Positions 1-9,000 of a stretch of 9,280 bases of DNA are shown one piece after another. The stretch is from Acidobacteriota bacterium (GTDB lineage Bacteria; Acidobacteriota; Blastocatellia; Pyrinomonadales; Pyrinomonadaceae). A model generated the notes under the pieces. That model was not told the origin of the DNA. It saw only the letters and a program-made list of their open reading frames with translations, and searched no databases. The stretch covers positions 1 through 9,280 of the forward strand of contig QHXE01000385.1 in the NCBI GenBank assembly GCA_003222835.1, written 5' to 3'. The translations under genes were made by a program, and so were the position numbers. Numbering within the stretch: the stretch's first letter is position 1; every line of letters begins with the position of its first letter.

Positions 1-1
1 G

Positions 2-3000
2 CCGCTGATTGCTTTTTGGTCCAGCCGTCGCCGTATCGAAGGCGCGATTGAGTTTGCGCCCAAAGACGTGCGCACGGTTCGCATCATTGCGCGGCGGACG
101 TGGCGCTTCTTCGAGACGTTTGTAGGCGACGAAGATCATTGGTTGCCGCCTGATAATTTTCAGGAAGACCCGCTCGTTATCGCGCATCGAACGTCGCCGA
201 CGAACATCGGCTTGTTGCTGCTGTCGACGCTCTCCGCTTACGACTTTGGTTATGTGGGCCTGGTTGAGCTGCTCGAAAGAATCGAATTCACATTCGCGAG
301 CATGGAAAAGCTGCAAAAGTTTCGCGGCCATTTCTTCAACTGGCACGACACGCGCAGCTTGCAACCCTTGTGGCCGCATTACGTGTCGGTGGTTGACAGC
401 GGTAATCTCGCAGGTCATTTGATCGTGCTAAAACAGGCCTGCCTCGAACTTCCCGATCAGAAAATCGTCGACGAACGGGTGTTGACCGGATTGGCGGACA
501 CGCTCGCCGCCGTCAAAGAAGAAACGTCTCAGCTTGCGGCCACGCTCCAACGCACCGAAGCAATCACAATCAAGCAACTAAGCGGCGAGATTCAATCGTG
601 CGGGAGTCTATTATCCAGCGCAGCGCCGGCGACACTTCCTGAATGGGTCGAGCGGTTCGAGGCGCTGAACGAACACGCCAGCGTCATTGACGATATCGTC
701 GCCGCGTTGGCTCAGGAGCACGGCGGCACTGGGAACGCGGGCGTCCCGCCCGCAACGAGCGCGCCGCGCGAGCAACGTTCAGCGGGCGGGACGCCCGCGC
801 TCCCAGAAGGCGGCGATGTGTTTACCGAGCTGCGTTGGTGGACCAGTTCGCTGCTGCACGAAGTACGCAACTATCGGCGCGATCTGATTCTGCTGGCGCC
901 CTGGGGAGTGGTCAGTGCGACCAACTTGAGTTTGGTACGCACGCCTCTGGCGTGTGGCACGCCAGAGGCGTGCGTACCGAATACCGAGTGGCAGAAGATC
1001 GAGAGCGAGTTGCGCCGCGTGCCCTCGCTCGCTCACACTGCGGAGATTTGCGACCGAGTGCTTGTGCAGCTTGCGGTGTTGCGATCAGAACTGGAAGAAA
1101 GCGGCGAACAAGAGTCGGGAATAGACCGGCGCGCAGCAGAAGCGCTCACGGAATTAAACGCCCTGACCAGTGCGATGGAGCAGGCGGCCGACACCGCGCG
1201 AACATTCAGCTCACGTTTGGCCAAAGTCGCGCAGACCTGCCAGCGCCTTATCGACGAAATGGATTTCAAGTTTCTGCTCGATCAGGAACGCAAGGTTTTC
1301 ACGATCGGGTTCAATGCTACCGAAGGGCGGCACGACAACGCCTTTTACGATCTGCTGGCTTCGGAAGCGCGGCTGGCCAGCTTCATCGCGATCGCGAAAA
1401 GCGACGTGGCACAGGAACATTGGTTTCGCATGGGCCGGCAGCTTACGGCAATCGACGGCGGCCGCGCATTGATTTCATGGACCGGTACCATGTTCGAGTA
1501 CCTCATGCCTTTGCTCGTGATGCGCAATTATCGCGAGACGCTGCTGGGCGAAACCTACGAAGCGGTCATCGCCCGGCAGATTGAGTATGGTTACGAACGC
1601 GGAGTGCCGTGGGGCATTTCTGAGTCCGCGTATGCCGCGCGTGACCTTCATCTCAACTATCAGTACGGACCTTTTGGCGTTCCCGGCTTGGGCTTGAAGC
1701 GCGGCTTGATCGAAGATCTGGTAGTTTCGCCTTACTCGACCATTCTTGCATCGAACGTAGCGCCAACTCAGGCGATGGAAAATCTGCGCGTGCTCGAGCG
1801 CGAGGGCGGACTTTCCCGTTACGGATTTTACGAAGCATTGGATTACACGCCGGAGCGGGTCAAGAAAGGCGAGCGTTGCACGCTGGTGCGCGCCTACATG
1901 GCCCATCATCAGGGCATGAGTTTGATTGCACTCGATAATCTGCTCAACGATCGCGTAATGCAGAATCGCTTTCACAGCGAGCCAACCGTGCAGGCTACTG
2001 AGCTGTTATTGCAAGAGCGAATTCCGCGCGGTGTGCCGGCGGGGCATCCGCGCGCCGAAGAAGTCCTGACGGGACGCGTGGTGCGCACCTTGACGGGCCT
2101 GGTCACACGCGCCTACGACACCGCTGATTTGCCGACGCCGCGCACGCAACTGCTGTCAAACGGAACTTATACGGTGATGGTTACGACGGCGGGCGCGGGC
2201 TACTCAACCTGTGGCCCGATCGCGGTGACACGCTGGCGCGAAGACGGTACCCGCGATAACTGGGGTAGTTTCATCTATGTTCGCGACGTACGCAGCGGCG
2301 CCGTCTGGTCGGCGGGTCATCAACCGATAGGCGGTAAGCCGCAGAGTTATGAGGTTGCGTTCTCGGAAGACAAGGCGGACATCTGGCGTCGCGACGCCGG
2401 GCTGGTGACGCACATGGAACTGATTGTTTCCGCGGAAGACAACGCCGACATGAGACGCATATCGATCGCGAATTATTCAACCCGCCCACGCGAAATCGAG
2501 CTGACCAGTTATGCGGAAATCGTCCTGGCGCCGCGCGCCGACGACCTGGGGCATCCAGCCTTCAGCAACCTCTTTATTGAAACTGAGTTTCACGCGCCGC
2601 ACAGCGCGCTGTTCGCGCGCCGGCGTCCGCGTTCATCCCAGGATGTGCCCAGGTGGGCCTTGCACGTTTTAGCTACTACCAGCGAGGCGATCACCGGCAT
2701 TCAGTTCGAAACCGATCGCACACGTTTTCTTGGCCGCGGACATACGCCGAACGATCCCGTTGCCGTAATGGAAGATCGTCCGTTATCAAACACCGTCGGA
2801 GCGGTGCTCGATCCAATCTTTAGCCTTCGTTGCCGCGTGCGCCTGCAACCGAACGAAACTACGCAGATTGTTTTCACGACCGGGGTGGCTGAGTCGCGCG
2901 AACACGCCGTGGCGCTGGCGGAAAAATATCGCGACGCGAATATCTTCGAGCGGGAATCGCGTCTGGCCTGGACGCGCGCACAGGTCGAGATGACTCATCT

Positions 3001-6000
3001 GCATATTGATCCCAACGAGGCACATCTGTTTCAACGATTGGCCGGTCGAATTTTGTACGAAGATCCTTCGCTGCGGCCCGGGCCACACGTGCTGGCGCTG
3101 AATAAGCTGACCCAGTCGGGGCTTTGGGCTCATGGAATCAGCGGCGATTTGCCAATCGTAATCTTGCGGCTCGATCGCGAGGAAGATGTCTCGATGGCGC
3201 GTCAACTCTTGCGCGGCCATCAGTATCTGCGGTCGAAAGGTTTGCAATTCGATTTTGTGATTCTGAACGATCATCCGACGGACTATCTACAATCTCTTCA
3301 GGATGCGTTGCAAATGGCGGTGCGCACTTCTGGGGCGCAGGGACTGTTGGATCAGCCGGGAGGAATTTTTATTCGTCGTTCTGACACCATGCCGGAGGAA
3401 GAGCGCATTTTGCTCCACGCAGTCGCCCGCGTCGTCATCGTCAGCGAGCGAGGCTCTCTGGAAGATCAATTGGTGCGGCGGCCGATCGAAGGCATTCTGC
3501 CCGCGCTGTTCCAACCGCGCTTGGCGTCGCAAACCTATCCCGAAACAGCGTTCGAGCTGCCGAAGCTTTCGTTCTTTAACGGACTCGGCGGCTTTGCTCA
3601 TGGGGGACGCGAGTATGTGATTGTTTTAGGCGAAGGCCAATGGGCGCCGGCGCCCTGGTCTAATGTGATCGCGAACAGCGCGGACTTTGGGTTTCTGATT
3701 ACGGAGAATGGTGGCGGCTTCACCTGGTCTACTAATAGCCATGAGAATCGTCTGACCCCGTGGTCGAACGATGCCGTCAGCGATCCGCCGAGCGAAATCA
3801 TTTACCTTCGCGATGAAGACTCCGGCGCCACCTGGACGCCGACGCCCTTGCCGATTCGCGAAACACAGAGTTACTTGATTCGCCACGGACAGGGCTACAC
3901 GGTCTTCGAGCATGCCAGCCACGGACTCTCGCAGGAACTGCTGGTCTTTGCGCCGCTCGATGCGCCGGTGAAAATCTCACTATTGCGACTGCGCAATCGC
4001 AGTGCTCATCGTCGTAGACTTTCGGTTACGAGTTATCAGGAACTGGTACTGGGTGTTGGCCGCGAAACCTCCGGGCCGCACGTGGTCACGGATCTCGAAG
4101 AGCAGGAAGGGGCGATCTTCGCGCGCAATTCATACAACAACGAGTTTGCGAACCGAGTCGCTTGGGTCGGGACCAGCGAACCTCGCTTCACGATGACTTG
4201 CGATCGGACAGAATTCATCGGCCGGAACGGCTCGCTGGCGCAACCTGCAGCTTTGCGTCGCGTCGGATTGAGTGGTCGCGACGGCGCCGGTCTTGATCCA
4301 TGCCTGGCGATCCAGGCATCCATCGAACTCGCTCCAGGTGAAGCCCGCGAGGTGGTCTTCCTGCTCGGCGAAGCTGAAACGATAGCCACAGCCCGCGAGA
4401 TCAACGCGCGTTTCCGCAGTGTCGCTGCCGTCAACAAAGCTTTCGAAGGCGTGCTCGGATTCTGGGACCAACTGTTGGGCGCAATCGAGATCAAGACACC
4501 CGATGCTTCGATGGATACTTTGGTGAATCGTTGGCTGTTGTGTCAGACCCTTTCATCTCGCGTGCGTGGACGCTCCGCCTTTTATCAGTCGAGCGGCGCG
4601 TTCGGCTTTCGCGATCAGTTGCAGGACGTGATGGCGTTAGTTTATTCGCGGCCCGAGGTCGCGCGCGAACAAATCCTCCGCGCCGCCGCCCGCCAATTCA
4701 AAGAAGGCGACGTGCTGCATTGGTGGCACGAACCGACGGGCCGGGGCGTGCGCACGCGCTTTTCCGATGACCTGCTGTGGCTGCCTTACGTCGTGTCGTT
4801 TTATGTGAACGCAACGGGTGATGAATCGATTCTTGAAGAGACAGCGCCGTTTATCGAAGGTCCGCTGCTCGAATCGGACAAAGCGGAGAACTATCTGCAG
4901 CCGGAAGTTTCGCGCGAGAGCGCATCTGTGCTCGAGCATTGCGCGCGCGCCATCGACCGCAGTCTCGGCCTCGGCGAGCACGGTTTACCGCTAATGGGCT
5001 CGGGCGACTGGAACGATGGCATGAACCGCGTCGGCATTGAAGGCAAAGGCGAAAGCGTTTGGCTCGGCTGGTTTCTCTGCACGGTGCTAAATGCTTTCGC
5101 TCCGCTGTGTGAAGAGTCAGAAACCCGACCGTCAGGGAGGGTGCAAAGTTATCGTCGTCATTTGGAAAAGCTGAAGAAAGGATTGCAAGATGCCTGGGAT
5201 GGCGACTGGTACAAACGCGCTTATTTTGATGACGGCACGCCGCTCGGCTCGGCGCAGAATGACGAATGCCGTATCGATTCAATTGCGCAGACTTGGGCCG
5301 TCATGTCCGGTGTAGCCGAACCTCATCGTGCGGCGCGCGCCATGGCCGCCGTCGAAGAATATCTAATCCGACGCGGTGACGGATTGATCGGCCTGTTCGC
5401 TCCGCCGTTTGATAAGAGCAAGCTGGATCCCGGCTACGTCAAAGGCTATGTCCCTGGCGTCCGCGAAAACGGCGGACAATACACGCACGCGGCGCTATGG
5501 ACGGTGATTGCATTCGCGGTGTTAGGCGACGGCGATCGCGCCGGCGAATTGTTCGGACTGCTAAATCCGATCAATCACGCTTCGACGCGCGCCGGCTTGC
5601 ATAAATACAAAGTCGAACCCTACGTCGCCGCCGCCGACGTTTACGCGGTGCCGCCGCACACCGGCCGTGGCGGGTGGACCTGGTACACGGGTTCCGCTGG
5701 ATGGATGTACCGAGCCGCGTTGGAATACATCCTCGGTTTCAAGTTGCAAGGCGATCGTTTGCGTCTCGATCCCTGCATCCCACGTTTCTGGCGCGAGTTC
5801 GAGATCACCTATCGACGCGGCGATACGACTTATCGAATCACAGTCGAAAATCCCCACTCGCTCAACCGCGGCGTCGCCAGCGTTTCGCTTGATGGCGTCG
5901 CACAGTCAGCGGATGTAGTCTTGCTGAGCAATGATGGCCTGACTCATGATGTTCGACTGGTGATCGGCGAGAAGACGCCAGTCGATGAGTTAGAACCGAT

Positions 6001-6037
6001 AGCTTCTGAGGTAGCTCAACCCGAGGAAGCGCACTAG
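2..6037 (+). CDS. ndvB: Cyclic beta-1,2-glucan synthase, C-terminal two thirds (cyclization + GH94 domains), 5'-partial
   Basis: Family knowledge: NdvB/ChvB/Cgs proteins polymerise UDP-glucose into beta-1,2-glucan with an N-terminal membrane GT84 domain. A middle domain cyclizes the chain, and a C-terminal GH94 phosphorylase domain controls chain length; the product goes to the periplasm. Seen: the frame is open at the left edge and reads PLIAFWSSRR before the GTG at 68, so that GTG is not the true start and GT84 should lie upstream. Numbering from the GTG, residues ~1-655 match the cyclization region (RTSPTNIGL, FRGHFFNWHDTR, VDSGNLAGHL, GFNATEGRHDNAFYDLLASEARLA, MAHHQGMSL). Residues ~675-960 and ~1171-1450 are two GT36/GH94 beta-sandwich units. 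Residues ~1470-1900 form the (alpha/alpha)6 catalytic part: GFRDQLQD (R1515), GSGDWNDGMN (D1647/D1650, general acid expected here), H1807 in GQYTHAA, and T1874-G1875 in WYTGSAG, which fit the phosphate-binding positions of GH94 phosphorylases. TAG stop. Two palindromic repeats are translated inside the cyclization region (separate entries). Rhizobial homologues are about 2,800 residues, consistent with the missing N-terminus. Family assignment is firm; actual cyclic product is inferred. Confidence 0.93.
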   Translation, partial: PLIAFWSSRRRIEGAIEFAPKDVRTVRIIARRTWRFFETFVGDEDHWLPPDNFQEDPLVIAHRTSPTNIGLLLLSTLSAYDFGYVGLVELLERIEFTFASMEKLQKFRGHFFNWHDTRSLQPLWPHYVSVVDSGNLAGHLIVLKQACLELPDQKIVDERVLTGLADTLAAVKEETSQLAATLQRTEAITIKQLSGEIQSCGSLLSSAAPATLPEWVERFEALNEHASVIDDIVAALAQEHGGTGNAGVPPATSAPREQRSAGGTPALPEGGDVFTELRWWTSSLLHEVRNYRRDLILLAPWGVVSATNLSLVRTPLACGTPEACVPNTEWQKIESELRRVPSLAHTAEICDRVLVQLAVLRSELEESGEQESGIDRRAAEALTELNALTSAMEQAADTARTFSSRLAKVAQTCQRLIDEMDFKFLLDQERKVFTIGFNATEGRHDNAFYDLLASEARLASFIAIAKSDVAQEHWFRMGRQLTAIDGGRALISWTGTMFEYLMPLLVMRNYRETLLGETYEAVIARQIEYGYERGVPWGISESAYAARDLHLNYQYGPFGVPGLGLKRGLIEDLVVSPYSTILASNVAPTQAMENLRVLEREGGLSRYGFYEALDYTPERVKKGERCTLVRAYMAHHQGMSLIALDNLLNDRVMQNRFHSEPTVQATELLLQERIPRGVPAGHPRAEEVLTGRVVRTLTGLVTRAYDTADLPTPRTQLLSNGTYTVMVTTAGAGYSTCGPIAVTRWREDGTRDNWGSFIYVRDVRSGAVWSAGHQPIGGKPQSYEVAFSEDKADIWRRDAGLVTHMELIVSAEDNADMRRISIANYSTRPREIELTSYAEIVLAPRADDLGHPAFSNLFIETEFHAPHSALFARRRPRSSQDVPRWALHVLATTSEAITGIQFETDRTRFLGRGHTPNDPVAVMEDRPLSNTVGAVLDPIFSLRCRVRLQPNETTQIVFTTGVAESREHAVALAEKYRDANIFERESRLAWTRAQVEMTHLHIDPNEAHLFQRLAGRILYEDPSLRPGPHVLALNKLTQSGLWAHGISGDLPIVILRLDREEDVSMARQLLRGHQYLRSKGLQFDFVILNDHPTDYLQSLQDALQMAVRTSGAQGLLDQPGGIFIRRSDTMPEEERILLHAVARVVIVSERGSLEDQLVRRPIEGILPALFQPRLASQTYPETAFELPKLSFFNGLGGFAHGGREYVIVLGEGQWAPAPWSNVIANSADFGFLITENGGGFTWSTNSHENRLTPWSNDAVSDPPSEIIYLRDEDSGATWTPTPLPIRETQSYLIRHGQGYTVFEHASHGLSQELLVFAPLDAPVKISLLRLRNRSAHRRRLSVTSYQELVLGVGRETSGPHVVTDLEEQEGAIFARNSYNNEFANRVAWVGTSEPRFTMTCDRTEFIGRNGSLAQPAALRRVGLSGRDGAGLDPCLAIQASIELAPGEAREVVFLLGEAETIATAREINARFRSVAAVNKAFEGVLGFWDQLLGAIEIKTPDASMDTLVNRWLLCQTLSSRVRGRSAFYQSSGAFGFRDQLQDVMALVYSRPEVAREQILRAAARQFKEGDVLHWWHEPTGRGVRTRFSDDLLWLPYVVSFYVNATGDESILEETAPFIEGPLLESDKAENYLQPEVSRESASVLEHCARAIDRSLGLGEHGLPLMGSGDWNDGMNRVGIEGKGESVWLGWFLCTVLNAFAPLCEESETRPSGRVQSYRRHLEKLKKGLQDAWDGDWYKRAYFDDGTPLGSAQNDECRIDSIAQTWAVMSGVAEPHRAARAMAAVEEYLIRRGDGLIGLFAPPFDKSKLDPGYVKGYVPGVRENGGQYTHAALWTVIAFAVLGDGDRAGELFGLLNPINHASTRAGLHKYKVEPYVAAADVYAVPPHTGRGGWTWYTGSAGWMYRAALEYILGFKLQGDRLRLDPCIPRFWREFEITYRRGDTTYRITVENPHSLNRGVASVSLDGVAQSADVVLLSNDGLTHDVRLVIGEKTPVDELEPIASEVAQPEEAH
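729..806. repeat. REP-like long imperfect palindrome inside the glucan synthase gene
   Basis: Arms 729-753 and 782-806 are inverted copies that match at 24 of 25 positions (the mismatch is at 735). They are separated by a 28-base GC-rich spacer at 754-781. The element is read in frame as residues ~221-246 of the synthase, giving GNAGVPPATSAPREQRS and then AGGTPALPEGG; the opposite strand reads WERGRPAR across the right arm. These Gly/Pro/Ala-rich peptides do not resemble the surrounding helical NdvB sequence. The pattern resembles dispersed palindromic repeats that are often mis-annotated as peptides in Acidobacteriota, Planctomycetota and Verrucomicrobiota; that family link is from memory. 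The 78-base span is a whole number of codons. Confidence 0.8.
934..978. repeat. Perfect 21-bp inverted repeat with 3-base loop, in frame in the glucan synthase gene
   Basis: Positions 934-954 and 958-978 are exact reverse complements around a TGG loop (955-957). The 45-base unit is translated as residues ~289-304 (VRTPLACGTPEACVP), which contains two cysteines and three prolines in a region otherwise rich in helix-type residues. It differs in sequence from the palindrome at 729-806, so it belongs to another repeat type. No T-run follows and the frame stays open, so an intrinsic terminator is unlikely. In mRNA it would form a very stable hairpin. Most likely a REP-like mobile or dispersed element inserted in coding sequence. 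Confidence 0.82.
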
Positions 6038-6045
6038 CGTCATTA

Positions 6046-6075
6046 GTGATTATCGCAACGAGGGTGTGGAATAAT
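6046..6075 (+). promoter_or_regulatory. Weak possible promoter ahead of the CHAT gene
   Basis: AATAAT at 6070-6075 differs from the sigma-70 -10 consensus at one base and sits 24 bases before the ATG at 6100. The best upstream match, GTGATT at 6046-6051, agrees with the -35 consensus at only three bases, with an 18-base spacer. The AT-rich patch stands out from its GC-rich surroundings, but such a match can arise by chance. Read-through from the synthase gene is equally possible because no terminator is visible after 6037. Confidence 0.2.
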
Positions 6076-6084
6076 AGCCGCTGT

Positions 6085-6089
6085 GGAAG
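6085..6089 (+). promoter_or_regulatory. Shine-Dalgarno sequence for the CHAT gene
   Basis: GGAAG lies ten bases before the ATG at 6100, a slightly long but workable spacing. The alternative in-frame ATG at 6118 has no purine-rich stretch at the right distance, so this site favours the start at 6100. Confidence 0.45.
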
Positions 6090-6099
6090 TCGACCCGCT

Positions 6100-9000
6100 A
6101 TGGTTGTTGCTCGCGTGATGTTCAAACCAGGCTACTTTACGTCGAACTGTGCGCTCCTGAAAGGCCGTTTTCTTGCCTCTTTCCTGGCCCTGCTGTGCGC
6201 CTCATTCTCTAACTCTCCGAAAGCCGAAGGCGCAATCGACGAAACAGGGCTAAGTGATTTCAACGCTCTCACGTCTTCGTTTAGATCAATTGCGGGTAAC
6301 GACGCGCTGGGCCCGAGTCGAGAATCAGATCTTGTCTCGCAGGGTCAGTCGCAACCCGCGATTCTCGAACTCGGAAAATTCGTCGAGGGTGAGATTTCCG
6401 GCGGCCAAACGCAGCGGTTTCAAATCAATTTGTCCACCGGCCAATTCGCCGGCGTGAGTATTCGACAGCGCGGCGTCGACGTCGTCGAACGCCTGTTCGC
6501 GCCCAACGGCAAGGAGGTTGCGGAGTTCGATGATGAGAGCCGGCCACAGGAAGAAGAGCGCGCGGAGTTCGTGGCGGAAACAGACGGCCCATATCGTCTG
6601 GAGATTACGGCCAAATTCAAACTCGCCACGGGACGTTATGAGATTCGGCTGACAGAGGTCCGCGCCGCAACTGGTCACGATCGTCTGCTCCATGAAGCTC
6701 ATAGACTCGATACGCAATCGTCGAATCTGGTCCATGCGGGAAACTATGATGACGCCCTGCCGCTGGCTGAGCGCGCGCTGGAGATCGCTGAAAAGGAACT
6801 CGGGCCGGACCATCCTTACGTCGGACACCTGCTCAACGAACTCGGCCTCTTGCATTTGAACAAAGGCACCTACACCAAAGCCCAACCACTGTATCAACGC
6901 GCGCTGGCAATAAACCAGAAAGCGCGCGGTCCCGAGCACCCGGAAACCATTGAATCAATGCGCGGTCTGGGCGCGACCTATGGCGCCCTGGATGAGTTTC
7001 AGAAAGGTGAAGAGTTGTTACAGCAGGCGCTACAGGTTACTGAGAAAACCTTCGGTTCGGATCATCTTAATTTCGCGGAGTGTCTGCTTACCATCGGAAC
7101 TCTTCATTGGCGCCGCAGTGATCTGGCGCGGGCTGAACAGGAAATTCAGCGAGGGCTAACAATTGCCGAGAAGAATTTGGGACCTGATAGCCTTTCATTG
7201 GCGACGCCTCTCAACAACCTGGGCACGCTTTACAACTCCCGCAAGGAGTACGATCGCGCTGAGCCTTTGTTGCAGCGCGCGCTCGAGATTAGGGAAAAGA
7301 AGTCCCCCGACAGTCCGGAACTCGCGATGCCGCTCCAGAATCTGGGACTGATCGCTCAGGAAAAGCGAAAAGACTACGCGCGCGCCCTGGACTTGTACTG
7401 GCGTGCGGTCCAGGTGCTCGAAAAAGGCGTCGGGCCGGAGAGCCCACGCGTCGCGCGCATCCTCAACAACATCGCCAACATTTACAAATCTCAGGGTGAT
7501 TTTACGAAGGCGTTGGAACTGCACCAGCGTGTGTATTCGATCATGGAGAAAGCTCTTGGTCCTAATCACGGTGTGACGCTGGTCTCGCTCGGAAACATCG
7601 CGAGAACCTACGCTTCGATGGGCGATGTGCAAAACGCGATTAAGTTTCAGGCGCTGACGGATGAAGTCATCGAAAAGAATCTCGCTTTGAATCTAGCAAT
7701 TGGATCAGAGCGCCAAAAGCTCGCGTACTTCGACTCGCTGTCTGAGCGGACCGATCGCACGATTTCTCTGCACGTCAATATGGCCCCAGGCGATTCGACA
7801 GCGCGCGACCTGGCCACGCTGGTAATCTTGCAGCGCAAGGGGCGAGTTCTGGATGCGATGTCCGGCAGTCTCTCGGCATTGCGCCAGCGCCTGAACAGCG
7901 AAGACCAAAAGCTACTAGACGAACTCAACGCAACGACGGCGCAGTTGGCAAAGCTCGAACTTAATGGACCGGGACAAACGCAGCTGGACGATTTCCGCAG
8001 ACGGGTCGCGGCGCTGGAAGAACAAAAAGAAAAACTCGAATCCGAGATCAGCCGGCGGAGCGCCGAATTCCGCGCGCAAACGCAGCCGGTCATACTCGCC
8101 GCGGTGCAAGCGGCGATCCCGCCGGATGCAGCTTTGATCGAGTTCGCCACTTATCGCCCTTTTAATCCTCGTGTTGACAACATCGATGCTTACGGTGAGC
8201 CGCGCTACATCGCTTACATCGTGCGGCAACAAGGCGAAGTGAAATGGAAAGAGCTTGGTCCGGCAAAGAAGATCGAATCTGCGATCGAGGCTCTTCGCGA
8301 AAGCTTGCGCGACCCTCAGCGCCAGGAAGTGCAACAACGCGCGCGCGCTGTTGACGAAGAAATTATGCAGCCTGTGCGCTCGCTTTTTGGCGATGCGACC
8401 CAACTACTCGTTTCGGCCGATGGCTCATTGAACCTGATTCCGTTTGCCGCGTTGGTTGATGAGCAAGGCAAATACCTCATCGAGCGCTACTCGATAGCGT
8501 ACCTGACCAGTGGGCGTGACCTGCTTCGTTTGCAAGTGCCGCGGGAAAGCAAGAGCCCGCCAGTCGTAATCGCCGACCCTGCGTTTGGCGAGCCGGTCAT
8601 AATCGCATCGAGCAACGGCCCGGGCACAAATAACCGGGCCCGAGGGAATTATTCAGAGCTCTTTTTTGGACCATTGCCCGGAGTCACCGAAGAAGTGCGC
8701 GCCCTCAAAGAGTTGCTGCCACAGGCGAGCTTCCTCACCAAAGAAAGCGCGACCAAGGCAGCAGTAGAGAAACTCTCCGCGCCGAGCATTCTGCACATTG
8801 CCACTCACGGATTCTTTTTGTCGGTACCGGGAGCGTTAGCGACCGGGCCTGCGTCAGAACCGAGAGCGTTACCGACCCGCCCCAACACGAGTTCCAAGAT
8901 CGACAATCCACTACTGCGTTCAGGCTTGGCGCTCGCCGGCGCCAATCAAAGGAGTGATGGAATTCTTACCGCGCTGGAAGCGTCAGGTCTCAACCTTTGG

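Noticed and set aside
68..70. GTG as the start codon of the glucan synthase
   Set aside because: The same frame is open to the left edge and the codons before it (PLIAFWSSRR, then IEGAIEFAPKD) continue recognisable NdvB sequence.
835..1584. 249-codon open frame on the + strand overlapping the synthase
   Set aside because: It lies wholly inside the synthase in another frame, has no recognisable motifs and shows Arg/Ala/Ser-rich composition typical of frame-shifted GC-rich coding DNA.
1475..1975. 166-codon open frame on the - strand
   Set aside because: It is antisense to highly conserved cyclization-domain sequence, with no family resemblance and no good ribosome binding site noticed.
3642..3655. 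14-base perfect palindrome of G and C
   Set aside because: It is short, has no spacer and falls in conserved coding sequence (GQWAPAPWSNV), so codon choice explains it.
4300..4319. 8-bp inverted repeat with 4-base loop
   Set aside because: It encodes LDPCLAIQA, a segment that fits the normal GH94 beta-sandwich sequence, so no insertion is needed to explain it.
6032..6048. Possible terminator after the synthase stop codon
   Set aside because: The arms are only 5 bp (CACTA/TAGTG), rich in A/T and not followed by a T-run.
6118..6120. Alternative ATG start for the CHAT protein
   Set aside because: It would still leave a signal peptide, but it lacks an upstream purine-rich ribosome binding site, whereas the ATG at 6100 has GGAAG ten bases before it.
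6190..6210. Lipoprotein signal (LALLC) in the CHAT protein
   Set aside because: The residue before Cys is Leu rather than Gly, Ala or Ser, so the lipobox is poor; a standard signal peptide fits better.
6325..6939. 204-codon open frame on the - strand
   Set aside because: It is antisense to the PPC-like and first TPR region of the CHAT protein; the + strand reading gives clear domains, this one does not.
7647..8403. Two overlapping - strand open frames of about 165 codons each
   Set aside because: Both are antisense to the TPR end, coiled coil and CHAT start. Their Ser/Phe/Arg-rich composition mirrors codons of the sense gene.
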